Assembly: GCF_901000735.1 (NCBI RefSeq)
Contig: NC_081543.1
Coordinates: forward strand, 16,767,574 to 16,831,573
Source of the DNA: Corylus avellana
Lineage: Eukaryota > Streptophyta > Magnoliopsida > Fagales > Betulaceae
DNA length: 64,000 nt
Direction of reading: 5' to 3'
Part shown: positions 1-10,711 of the stretch, one piece after another
Layout: every line of letters starts with the position of its first letter
Numbering within the stretch: the first letter of the stretch is position 1
Translations under genes and position numbers: made by a program
The notes under the pieces: model-generated
The model's input: the letters and a program-made list of their open reading frames with translations, nothing else
Databases searched by the model: none
Told to the model about the DNA's origin: nothing

Positions 1-51
1 AATCATATAAACGCTGAAACCTTAAAGGAGAAGAAAGGACATGACCCTTAC

Positions 52-3000
52 AGTAGTTAATTGCAATAGTCCGCCCTCCAGCATCTGGACTCTGTCTAAC
101 GTGATGAAACCACATACTTGGCCTGCATCAACTCCACCACAGCCTTAAAATTACTATTCATCAATTAAATTATATTTAGCAGAAAGTGCCATGTTAAACA
201 ATAAAATTAAATATTAAGAATTCAACTTAATGATCATGTACAATCCACACTTCTCTTTTTCTTCTTGTATTTGTTTATGCTTATTGTTGTACAAAAGACC
301 ATATTTATGGTAAATAAGATAAAACAATCATACGCATGATCAACATAATTTATGTGGTTTCTTTAATGCGAGGTACATCTACTGACGGAGGCCATCACAG
401 ATAAATTTACTATAAAAGATGAAATACAAACAAAAAATGAAGAGAAAAGTACTCAAAAGCCAAAACCCTAATACACCAAAATCTCACTATCACACAAAAA
501 AAAGATTAATTCCCCAAAAGAGAAAACAAAAGACAATAATACAAACCTTTCTTTTGCTGGGACAAACGACAACTTTGTTTCTCACTTTTTCTCTCTCACC
601 GTGAAGCTCTTTTTCTCTTTTTTATTTTTTTATATTTTGGTTGCTGCACACTCTTGGTCTCCTTGTGTAGCGCCTCAAGAAACCAAGAAAAAAACATGCG
701 TCACTATACTCTTCTCACAATCTCTCGGATGACACTTCTAACGCATTATAAAACACTATGTCGGTAACAAAGGCTTTTACAAGTCGGCCTCCCCACTCCA
801 AATACAAGTTGGCTAAAGAGAGTCTCCAAAACCCAATAGAAAAGTAAAAGATAATGGGGCAATGGTTTTGATGTGATGATTTCAATTCATATGAACATCA
901 AAAAATCTCCCTCTTTACTTGAATTTCATCAAGTTACAACGATACGAATTTACTCAAGATGTTTCCGCCAAAACCTCCAAGGGCGATCACAATCCAAAAG
1001 TGTCACACAAGTTTAAGCATCTCTATAACTTTAGCACATGACCTGATTTAGACATAACATCACACTTTTACCAATCCTGTTGGACTACTCCAATGCTTTT
1101 CAATCACGTTTCTCTTTGCCTTTTGCAAAAAAACATAAGGCTCAATCTTAGTACCAAGTCTCTTGAAAACTATTCATCATCACATTTATCCGTGGGTAAA
1201 CTTTGATCATCAAATTCCACCTCCACGACTTGTTTCCTTTTCTAGCCGTCAATTGAAGCTTCAGCGCCACATTTTCTTATCATATAGGCCTCATCAAACA
1301 CATCTTTGCTAACTTTCTTATTTGAAACCGAATCTCATAGGTTATAGCCTATAGCCTTTAACACCAGTTTTCAAACCAAGAAATATACACTTTTTGATTT
1401 TGGAACTTATTTCAACCACTCTCCACTTTGCACGAGAGCATATGCAGGACAAACAAATATTTTTAAAACTAAATAATCAACTGGTTTACTTGACCATACT
1501 TTTGGAACCTTGAAATCAATTGCGGCAGATGGAGATTCGTTGGTCATGAAGCGTGTATAATTAATTGCCTCAGCTCAGAAACTATTTGGCAATCATGTAT
1601 TCAACCTCATACATTTCGCCTTTTCCAGTAGAGTTCCATTCAACCTTTCAGTAACTCCATTTTGTTAAGTACTTTTAATTGTGAAGTGACGAGTAATGCC
1701 ATATGTTTTGCAAAACTCCAAAAATTCAGTGTCCCTATACTCCAATTCATTATCGGAACTCAAATTCTTCACTTTTCTTCCAATATGATTTTCCACTGCT
1801 TGAAGAGGGTAAAAAATAAACTATGGCCTTTCTTGAAAAATTATTATTAAAACTGACAAAATAATATGCACTTCCGTTTGAAAATACTACTACTGGTCCC
1901 TAAACATCTAAGTGAATATAGTCGAAAACACCTTTGCTTGTTTGAGATGTCACCTTAAATCTGACTCTTTGTTGTTTCTCATACACACTATACGTACAAA
2001 ATGTAAGAATCCCAATTTGTAGGACTTCACACCTTTCCGCGCTTGTCTAAATGGCCAAGTCACATATGCTCATCAATATCTAATTCTGTCGAAGATGTTG
2101 CAACTCTATCTATAACTGTGTTCTCGAGTAACTTATATAAATTGTAAATTTTCTCACATTTCTTACCACCAATGCATCTTTAGCTATTTTCATAACTTCA
2201 TCTTTTGTTGAATAACTATAACCCAAGGAATCCAATGTGCCTATGGATATCTGATTCTTCTTAAAATTTTTGAACATATCCTTAGTAAATGTCCTTACAA
2301 GCCCATCAACCATCCTCACTTTATGAGACCAATTCCAGCAACCTTACACCTAGCATTATTATCCATCAAAACTGTACTAACATTATAGGATTTAAATGTC
2401 TCAAACTCCTGCCTATTTGGACACATGATATGAGCAAGCAGAATAAAAAACCCAAGATCTATGAGAAAATCTGTACTTGAGGAAACTGTGAGAAGATTTA
2501 TGAGAAGATTTGTGCTAGCCTTACTATCATTAGACTCGTCATTGGCAACACTAATTGAATATGCAAAACTTTCCTTATTTTTTTTTTTTTTTTTTTATCT
2601 TCCAAATCGTGTTTCAAGACCCTACAAATTTTTTTTGTAGTACCCTTTCTTGTAACAATAATAGCACTCCAAATCTTTTGCATTTGATTGAAATTTGTCA
2701 TCCTTTGCCGAACGCTACTTAGACCGAGACTTCCTACCTCTGTCATTATTCCACTTAGACTTATCATTTCTATGCTATGGCTCAAACCTCGCCATAAGCC
2801 CATCAACCTCATCATTGACAAATTTTTATCTTGTCTCATATGACAAAAGAGCTCTGATAACCTCTTCCAACTCCAGTGTTTCTTTCCCATACAATAATAT
2901 CATATCTAAGTGATCATATGAAAAGGGAAGTGATGCCAACAAAAGTATTGTTTTATCTCCTTTCTCAATCTTTACTCCAAAGTTGAACAATTGTGTATCC

Positions 3001-6000
3001 AACATGTTAAACTTGTTGAGGTGCTCAAACAGATTTGTATTTTCCCCCATATATAATCCATAAAACTATTTCTTTACATACAACTTATTCGTCAAATTTT
3101 TCACCATATACGCTATAATTTATGCCAAATTGTCTTTGCCTTCTCTTCATCAATCACACTTGTTTTGTACCTGCAAGGCAACAAACCAGTCCACACAAAC
3201 CTACCACCAACATCCATGCTGAAGACTTGTCCAACAATATACAATGCAATATCAATGCTGAGTCATGTCAAACATAGGTACTTCATCCATAAAGAAGCGT
3301 ACATGTGACAAAAACTGTCAGGGAACCATTGCTTCACTGTTCATTTAATCTTTTTTCACCAGCCCTCAATTCTTTTGCTACATTGTTCTGTTTAGAATGG
3401 TCAACCAAACCGTTTTATGTCCACCATGCAAGCCAATACCTCATCTAGCATTTGCAAAGAAAAGGGGATTTGATTTGCTGTTTAGACCAATTAATTACCG
3501 TAGTTTCTGCTCCTAAAACCACTCTAATCCTATAGAACAACATTGATTGACCTGATGCCTCTCAAAGAACAGCTTACACCAACATTGTGTTTTGTTGATG
3601 ACCGATCGGAAGAGAGAGGAGCTTGGAAAAACCAGTAAGTTTTCCTTTATCAAATAAGTTGAAAGTTTTTCGGTTGATTTACAAGATTTATTTACAAACT
3701 TTCCAATTTAATCTCTTTACTGTATCATACTAGATGAAGGAAATAATTTCCCACCTTCTAATTTATTTACAAACTTTGAAGGACAAAGAACAGCAGAGAT
3801 TTAAAAACTACCACTTACAATGCATACATATCCCTTTTGTGTAAATAAATGTCTAAGAACATAAATTGTATTCTAGAAAATTTCCAAGGTCTTGGAATCA
3901 GTTGGGATCTCTGACTTAAAAAGCAATGTCTTTCAGAATTCTGAACAAACACCTTGTAAAACAATCTAAAAAGAACCAAATTGTATTTGTGCCAAGCCTC
4001 ATTTTCAAATCTGATTTTTCTAAAACTAAGAAGCAAATATCTAGCATCAGCTCCTTCTATGTAAATTAGAAACAATCTAGAGTGGTCAATGCTAGGTAAA
4101 TTTAAACTTATAAAAACAGAGAAATATTTTAGTAAAAAGGGAGAGATAAAGATCAAATATGCACTAAATATTACTGAAGCTAGTCAAATGTTGTGAAGAC
4201 TTTTTTTGAAGATATAGGGAAAAGAATAAGCAGCAAAAACAAACTGAAATGAAAAACAGGATCAAGGAATTATATAGTAAAGAATGACCCAGAGAATATA
4301 ATAAAAATCCAGCAGTAAGGAAATGACAAATAAAAGAAAAAGAGAAAAGATAACCCCTACCTAAAAGCCTTCTTAATCAGAAATTGATGCATGCACTTGT
4401 AGTCAGGAATGAAAGCAGGAATTTAGTCTAAAGGGCAGCCAGGCTTGACTGTGGTTTTCTTTTGTGAGGGGTCACCATTAAATAAGATGCAAAAAAGGCT
4501 ATAGAATTTCTTTTTTATATTTCAAATATTGCAAATGGAGGGCACTCACATAGAGACAAAGGAAAGGGGAGGGGAATTCATATGATTGATGAAGCCTAAG
4601 ATTTTATCTTGGAACGTGAGAGGGCTGAATAAGGAGATGAAGATGACGATTAAAAAACTTATTAGGGAGTGGAAGGAGGATATTGTTTGTTTACAGGAAA
4701 CCAAACTACAGTTCATTACTAGGGAGGTGGTAAGTAGTTTGTAGGGTTGTGCTCATACGGATTGGTGTTTTTTAGGGTTGAGAGGGGCCTCCAGAGGAAT
4801 TTTACTTATGTGGGATAGAAGAGTGGTAGAAAAGTTAGAGGATTGTGTGGAAGATTTATCTTCACGGGTTCTTTTCAGTGTGTCAGTGATAACTTTGATT
4901 GGGCATTCGTGGGCATGTATGGTCCTAATAATGAGTATGGCAGGAAAGTGCTTTGAGATGGACTGGTTGGAATTATGAGTTGGTGGGAAAAGCCCTGCTG
5001 CATTGGAGGAGATTTTAATGCTATTCGATATTCGAGTGAGAGATTAGAAGATACCTGTTATTCTTCAACTATGAGGGATTTAACGGACTTCATATTTGAA
5101 CCGGGCTCGTGGACATTCCTATTGTGTGGTAAGTTCACTTGGTCCAATAATAAGGATGATCAATGCTGGCGAAGAATTGATAGATTGTTATTCTCTCCTG
5201 ACCGGGAAGAACATTTCCCTGATGCAGTTTAGGGCCTTACCCTTAGGGTCTTGATTAGAGTGGGTTGCTAGAGGTGGGCCTAACAAGCTTACGAGGAAAA
5301 AAAATCTATTGGGCCTATTTTACTTCCTACATCACCCAGGCCCAAAATCAAGTCAATCCATTATGAACAATGATCCATGTGCTTTTTTAAGCTCACCAAA
5401 GACTCTCTGGAGGTGCGGAAATCAAGATTTACACCTAAAAGTTCCCTACTTGAGCTGACTCTACCAACAGATGATTTGGGATCTTCTCCATTCTCAAACA
5501 CTAAACCAGAGGTAGACAGCCCAACCATAACATGTCCCGTTGATGCAGGTAATTTACCAGATGAACCCTTCAACAATGAGGGCATGGCCGAAATATTTCT
5601 CAGTCCCGCTAGTACCTCCGCAAATGACTTATTCCCCACCCCCACTCCACCTCCGCTGGAAGTCTGAGCGCCATGTCGCTTGACTATTGCCCACACACGA
5701 TGCTAATCAACTGCTAGAATGAAGCCCAATTGACCCACCACCAAGTCATGATTGGAAGAACTGCATAACCAATTGCAGCTCAGCGGTGAAGGACTTCCAG
5801 CCCTACCATCTCTCCCTTTCGACACTAGAATGAAGCCCCCTCGTCTACCTCCCCCATACTCCGCCGCCACCAAGAACCGCCCATGCCTATTGTAGCACTG
5901 TAGGGTGAAGAGAGCTGGAAGCCAACTCTGGAACATCTCCAGAACTCCTTCATCCCCTCTTCTAGAACCAACTCCTCGACGGTGGCTAATAGTCAAGAAA

Positions 6001-7625
6001 AGTTAACTTTGCCCCCAAGCATAAAGATCGGACAATACCCCTGCTCCTCTAAAAAATCCTACACACTGGAGACCTACTCTTCACCACCAACTCAAACAAT
6101 TTGGACTCAATTCGAAACCACCTTGACAACCCCATAAGAAAAGAGAAATGCTGGTGTGCGCTAGCAAGAGAGAGAGAGTCCAAATACTAAGGATTATAAG
6201 AAAATGCTCAAAAATAAAATCCAGACTCTGATTTTCTAATATAATTATCTAGATTTGATTTTTGACCAATGTCCCATTACTTGCAAATTGCATTATTTCT
6301 CCATTATAATGCTCAAAAATAAAATTCTTTACTTATAAGACTGTTAATTTCAGATTTTGTTAATATTTGGAAGTCAATGCACTTGGTCCGGGAATAGTTT
6401 CAACCCTCAAATGAAGTTTGACATTGATTTAAGCAGATATAAGGTTGGTTAACAAAAATAGATAAAGAAGTGGCAGAGCTTACAAGTAAAGAATCTCCCC
6501 GGCCTTGACCGTACACTCAAAGGGCTTGGGGCCATCAAAATACAAAGAGAATTTGGACATCTGGGTGTGTTTAGTTTCCGGTGAAGTTTGACATTGATTT
6601 GAGCAGATATGAGGTTGGTTAACAAAAATAGATAAAGAAGTGGCAGAGCTTACAAGTAAAGAATCTCCCCGGCCTTGACCGTACACTCAAAGGGCTTGGG
6701 GCCATCGAAATACAAAGAGAATTTGGACATCTGGGTGTGTTTAGCTTCCGGTGAAGGATAAGGACTCACACTGCACCAAGGCACATATCTCGCTGGCTTC
6801 TCTGCCTCCAATGTCAACTCTCCAGTGTCCTGCAAATAAAAAACAAGAACAATCGTAAAAGTTTTTTTTTTTTTTTATTAAAAAAAAAAACTCCTTATAC
6901 AGTCGGGATGTATGGTAATCTCTTCTCAGGTCTAAAGGTTTAAAAACCTGGGAATAAGAATAATGAGCGGCAGGGTAGTCGCAGATGTACATACGATGAA
7001 CATCGGTGGGAGGAAGGAGCAGGAAATGCTTCTCGCCCGAAACGACGGCGTAGAGATTCTCGTAGTGGTCCTTGTGGAAGGAGGTCTCCGAGAGATGGTT
7101 GCCAATCCAGAGATTAACAGCTTCGGGAAGGCACCCGAGGGCCTCGGTGGCCCAGGGGATGTGAGCTTCGCAGTCCGGCGCCAGCGCCGAGTACTCGGAG
7201 CGGAAGCAGTCGTCCTGCTGCTGCGCGTAAGCCACGTATTTAGTGGAATTGGGATTGACGATGAGATTGAGAGCTTCTGGGAAGGGCATGCGCATTACGT
7301 GTGCGGAGGCGAAGCAGAGGGAAGATGATGATGATGCTAAGTCGTCGGAATTTAAGGGGACTAGGGCGTCGGCTCGGCCGTTGGGGGTGAGGTGGACGGA
7401 GACATGGGCGGAGGAGAGGGTTCGAGTGAGGTAGGCATCGTCGGACCAGGAGGAGAGGGCGGTCCAGTGAAGAGTGGCATTGGAGATGACGCAGGGCTTG
7501 TTAGGGGACACGAAGTCTCTGAGGAATTGGAGTGGGGTTGGGGGTGAGTCCAGCCGCTCCACTCCCCCCGAGTTCCCCAGACTCAGGTCCCTCACTTCCC
7601 TCCACAATGCCTCAATCTCCTTCAT
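52..7625 (-). CDS. JMJ32: JmjC-domain oxygenase, JMJD7/JMJ32 type (3' end outside window)
   Basis: Fe(II)/2-oxoglutarate oxygenase of the JmjC-only class. Three exons fit by frame, splice sites and family alignment: 6948-7625 (226 codons from the ATG at 7625), 6654-6829 and 52-122; the last exon(s) lie left of the window. Exon 1 ends in phase 0 before a GT, exon 2 in phase 2 (TT|GTAAGC), and exon 3 restores L-P-S-M-W and ends TAC-T|GTAAGG. The iron-binding HxD is His184-Lys-Asp186; the distal histidine is in WFHHV (residues 289-293) in exon 3. The motif VKAGEILYL precedes it, as in the family. Family knowledge: human JMJD7 hydroxylates lysines of DRG GTPases, and Arabidopsis JMJ32 has been reported as an H3K27 demethylase, so the substrate here is uncertain. 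Intron 2 is 6531 bp and filled with transposon relics. No stop or frameshift is seen in the visible exons, so the gene may still work if the long intron is spliced. Confidence 0.9.
123..1149. other. JMJ intron 2, distal part, unassigned
   Basis: AT-rich sequence between exon 3 and the Copia relic. No exon, RNA gene or clear repeat end was recognised. Part of it may be the decayed 3' half of the Copia relic next to it, but no reverse transcriptase or RNase H motif is readable. Confidence 0.5.
1150..3300 (-). mobile_element. Decayed Ty1/Copia relic (gag to integrase)
   Basis: Read on the minus strand. Gag-like segments lie at about 3230-2830 (DEEKAKTIW, then KLYVKKQFYG and NLFEHLNKFN, as in the UBN2-type Copia gag). 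A broken zinc knuckle follows near 2650. Integrase pieces lie at about 1660 (QNGVTERLNGT) and 1560-1500 (AEAINYTRF, SPSAAIDFKVP). A tail resembling VKGYRL and DEAYMIRKCG lies near 1380-1270. Stops and frameshifts are frequent. No reverse transcriptase and no paired LTR were found, so this is a truncated copy in the JMJ intron. Confidence 0.75.
3301..4588. other. JMJ intron 2, middle part, unassigned
   Basis: AT-rich DNA without recognisable coding content. A 113-codon minus-strand open frame at 3815-4156 has no family resemblance that I can see and no flanking gene signals; I treat it as chance. Confidence 0.5.
4589..5232 (+). mobile_element. LINE endonuclease fragment
   Basis: The frame opens with ATG at 4589 and the start typical of plant LINE ORF2: KILSWNVRGLN, then DIVCLQETK (the conserved catalytic Glu), CCIGGDFNAIR and FTWSNN, ending with RRIDRLLFSPD. 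This is the apurinic-like endonuclease domain. A TAG at 4742, a further stop near 4976 and frame changes show it is dead. It ends abruptly before the SDH motif, and no reverse transcriptase follows. Next to it is LINE ORF1-like sequence in the opposite orientation. Confidence 0.8.
5240..6130 (-). mobile_element. LINE ORF1-like fragment
   Basis: The minus strand reads GRFLVAAEYGGGRRGGF at about 5880-5820 and, after a stop near 5703, KSFAEVLAGL near 5620. Both look like plant LINE ORF1 proteins, in which a SFAEVL-type motif follows the N-terminal domain. It is truncated and has stops. Its head-to-head placement with the endonuclease fragment could reflect 5' inversion during insertion or two separate insertions. 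Confidence 0.55.
6413..6752 (-). repeat. 170-bp tandem duplication of part of JMJ exon 2 plus its splice donor
   Basis: Two head-to-tail copies, 6413-6582 and 6583-6752, differ at only a few positions. Each carries the 3' part of exon 2 (from about KHTQMSKF to GEILY) and the GTAAGC donor with the start of intron 2. The copy nearer the gene start (6583-6752) belongs to the real exon. The other lacks an acceptor and the 5' part of the exon. If the distal donor (6483) were used by read-through, the frame would meet TAA just after the first donor. Confidence 0.9.
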
Positions 7626-8058
7626 ACTATTTTTCGGATGCGTTGCGACTTGAAAACGACAAGCAAAAATGGGTTTGATCGAGTGTTGGGTTTAGGTGGC
7701 GGCGGGTTTCCGAGACTAGTGCAGTTCGTGTTTTGGTGGGTTATAATTTTGGGGCAGGGTTATGTTTTGCGACCGTAAGATTCGGTGGCGGAGACTGGAG
7801 AGCCGGTGATTTTGGTTGGTGGACCGGATCTCCTCTGATTTAAGGATCAGCTTCCGTAAAATTTCTTTAAAATTTGAGTTTTTTAAATTTATAGTGTTTA
7901 TATCATCTAAGCATCTAAAAGAATTTTTTTAAAATTTGAGATTTTTAAATTCATTGTATTTATATTATCTAAGCATCTAAAATAAGTCATATTTTAGCAT
8001 GAGAAAACATGGCTTATTAAATGCTGAAATATGGCTTATTTTAAATTCTTAGATAAGA
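7626..8058. promoter_or_regulatory. 5' flank and presumed promoter of the JMJ gene
   Basis: A GC-richer stretch directly upstream of the ATG (7626-7850) is followed by AT-rich DNA. It includes a direct tandem duplication of about 62 bp (near 7869-7930 and 7931-7992), both copies ending TCTAAGCATCTAAAA. No unambiguous TATA box can be assigned. The outer edge is the insertion point of the large inverted-repeat element. Confidence 0.5.
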
Positions 8059-8067
8059 TAAACGGCT

Positions 8068-9390
8068 GGGGACAAAGTTTTTTTCCAAAGTAGATCGGAG
8101 GAAATTTTTCTAACCTAATCTCTAAAGTTGACATATGTCCCTAACCATGTGCTTCTCACATTTTTTTTTTTTTTTTTGTTTAATACCCTAATTTCCACAA
8201 ACGTACGTTGATCCCTAATCTTCCGTCAATTTTTTTTTTCTCCCTCTCTCACGTCTCCCTCTAGCCTCTCTCTCTCAAGAGTAGAGATTTTCAGCAGCCT
8301 GGGGTCATCCCAGCGTCTGCCAAAGTTTGACGTGGCCAAAAAAAAAATTTTAAAAAAAAAAAAAAATTTGATCAAAAATCTAAGTAGAGATTTTCGGCTG
8401 CAAAATTGAGGCAGCTAAGCGTCAGATATTTTGCTTTTATTTTTTTTTTAATTGAAGAAAAGACATATTAAAGGGAAATCCAAATTTGAGGTATTAGCAC
8501 TAAATTTGAAGTATTAGCACTAAATTTAGGATGATCAAATCTCTTTTTGGTGATATCATCCTTAAAGGGTTAACCTTCCACCCTTAGATTTTAATTTTGA
8601 ATCCAAAAACAAGTTTTGAGGTATTAGAAACTAAATATTAACTCATAGAAATTTAATTAATAAAAAAAAAAGCTAAATATTATTTTAATATATGTCTGAG
8701 CAGAACTTGGAAGAGAGAGAGATTTCTACATTTTTTTAAAAAAAAATAAAATCACATTAGACTTTGGCAAACACTTGTTTGACTCTTGGCAGCCGGATAG
8801 CAGGACTCCTCTCTCAAACATCTACAAAGATAAACACACGCACATCTCCCTCCTGCACGTCCAAAGGAGTCCAAAATCTGTGTTTTTCCAACCCATAAAA
8901 TCTCTCTCAAATCTGGTTTTTGGGTTGGTGGAGAGTTTCAAGGCAGCAGAAGAGCACGACAATCCTTCATTAAGCCTCACATCCTCAACGCCCTCATCTA
9001 CCGACTTTTCAGATTTGACCAGTCTAAAAGAGGAATCGACGTCATCTCATCACTCACATATGGTTTCTGTGATCAATTTTTGAGATTTTGTGACCAGATG
9101 GGGATTCACCACAGTGACAAAGCAAGAATTACCAACTGTGACAAACGATCCCATCAAACTATCATTTTATAACAAAAAGACCCATTCTGTCAATTAAAGG
9201 GATTAAAATAGACGGTCAACGTGTCATGTGCCAAGTGCCATTTTAATTTTTCTCTTTTCACTTTTGCCCTCATTTCAGACCGTGAAAATGATGCTTATAC
9301 CGTCCATTCTAGTAATCCAATACATGAAAATATCTTCATGTGTAAAACAACGAAAATGCCATTATATTTTAATTAAAACCAAAAATGCCC
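8068..9390 (+). repeat. Left inverted-repeat arm of the Mutator-like element
   Basis: Matches the reverse complement of 20525-21410 in blocks. The stretch 8291-8774 has no counterpart in the right arm. It holds poly-A/T runs and two copies of AGTAGAGATTTTC(A/G)GC (near 8280 and 8381), so it is probably a later insertion in this arm. The open frame at 8775-9083 lies across conserved arm sequence and has no support as a gene. Confidence 0.7.
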
Positions 9391-9913
9391 ATAATAACGT
9401 ACCTTGGTGGATGGAAATACCCTAAAAGGAAAACCCAATGTTGTCGTCCATCTACGACGAAGGCTATGCAGAGAGAGCCATGGCTGGTAGAGGGTACTTT
9501 ATAAATGCATCCAAGCATGGAAATGTGGGGATTCTTTGTTCATGTTAGGGGAACAAGCTATTCTTTCTTTTTCTTTTTTTCCAACCTTTTTCTTCGTCTG
9601 GTTTCTTGTGGAAGGTATTCGCTTTTGGTTTAAGAAACAGTTATGCTTTGCCATTCAAATTGAAGAGAGAAGAAGGCATGTCTTCTTGTCCAAGGAATGG
9701 AACTTACCCCAGATATTCGTTAAAAATCGCAGAGGAACTGGGGCTGGGTATATAAACTGGGATACTCATCTATTTACAATATATGTAAACTGTAAAGGTG
9801 AAGCAACAGCAAAGTAAATGATCAATATAAACAAGTAAATGAGACTCATACAGAAAAACCATTAAGCCTCCTGCTCTTTTGGGATTTCGGCTGAGAAGTA
9901 TCGTTGTCATCTT
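9391..9913. other. Interior of the inverted-repeat element (with 20407-20524)
   Basis: After removal of the Gypsy insertion, 9391-9913 joins 20407-20524 and forms a roughly 640-bp unique interior between the arms. It has several open but short frames on both strands. None could be assigned to a gene. It is a candidate for captured host sequence of the Pack-MULE kind, but nothing in the bases proves that. Confidence 0.4.
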
Positions 9914-10643
9914 TGTTGGGCCATGGATCAGCTCCTAAAGCCCAACGAGTCCCAAACCCAACCTAAACGAGACAGCATACCCGACAAGGCCTCGGACAAC
10001 TTTCCCCGAGGAGGTTTCGTAAACCGAGAAAGCCTCGAACAATAGTCTGAGACTACTCCTCGGTAGGTGTCGGATGCCGAACCCAAGATTCAACTCCTCG
10101 GAAGCAAAATAGTCAAGAGCCAAGGGTGGATCAGTCATTTTACTACTAAGGATATGCAAATATTCAAACTAATACAAGTGATCATTATCTCACCTTCGAA
10201 AAAAGCTCTCTACAGCATAAATGGCTATCCACATACAAACTACCCCTACACAAGCAGGATAAGTAGTTATTCAAATTCAAAAGGTTATCCAACTCAAAAG
10301 CCTTATCACTTGTCCCAGGATTCCTACCCTTATCAAATAACTGCGAAATAGATATTTAGGAATAGGAATCCCGAGACGTGTAGGAAACAAATTCGACTCC
10401 ATGCCTATAAATACAAGTCTCGATTTCGATCAAAGGTAAGCGCAATCCTAGCTCTAAAAACTTTGGTTGCTTATATACTCTTTCCTCACATTCTGACTTA
10501 AGCATCGAAGCTTCCCGCCGAGACACCACCGGGGGCTCTAATCCTGTTTGTTCTTTGTGTGTGTAGCCTGAAGTATCCTCGAAGTTGTCAACACCCCTTG
10601 CAAGGCGTGCCACGTCACTATCTCGAAAAACTGTGTATCAACA
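9914..10643 (+). repeat. 5' LTR of the Tat-lineage element
   Basis: 730 bp, from TGTTGGGCC to TGTATCAACA. It contains a TATA box in CCTATAAATAC and is preceded by ATCTT. Confidence 0.92.
10404..10413 (+). promoter_or_regulatory. TATA box of the Tat-lineage 5' LTR
   Basis: CCTATAAATA in the last third of the LTR, conserved in the 3' LTR at 20162-20171. The position fits a U3 promoter about 230 bp from the LTR end. Confidence 0.6.
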
Positions 10644-10662
10644 GTTTGGCGCCATTTGTGGG
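10644..10662 (+). promoter_or_regulatory. Primer-binding-site-like sequence
   Basis: GTTTGGCGCCATTTGTGGG directly follows the 5' LTR. The TGGCGCC core is typical of plant Gypsy primer sites; the priming tRNA was not determined. Confidence 0.6.
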
Positions 10663-10711
10663 AACTCATTTCTTTATTTGATCAATTCTCATCATTCATT
10701 TTTCCGGTATA

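Noticed and set aside
3815..4156. 113-codon minus-strand frame in the JMJ intron
   Set aside because: No family resemblance, low-complexity hydrophobic composition typical of AT-rich intron sequence.
6963..7434. Plus-strand open frames of 121 and 63 codons
   Set aside because: They lie antisense to JMJ exon 1 and reflect its codon bias; no own domain or signals.
8775..9083. 102-codon plus-strand frame
   Set aside because: It runs across inverted-repeat arm sequence whose other copy does not keep the frame.
9475..9540. Short stretch reading GYFINASKHGNVG, reminiscent of SET-domain proteins
   Set aside because: The match is about a dozen residues and the frame ends at once without the NHSC motif; it is not enough to call a captured methyltransferase exon.
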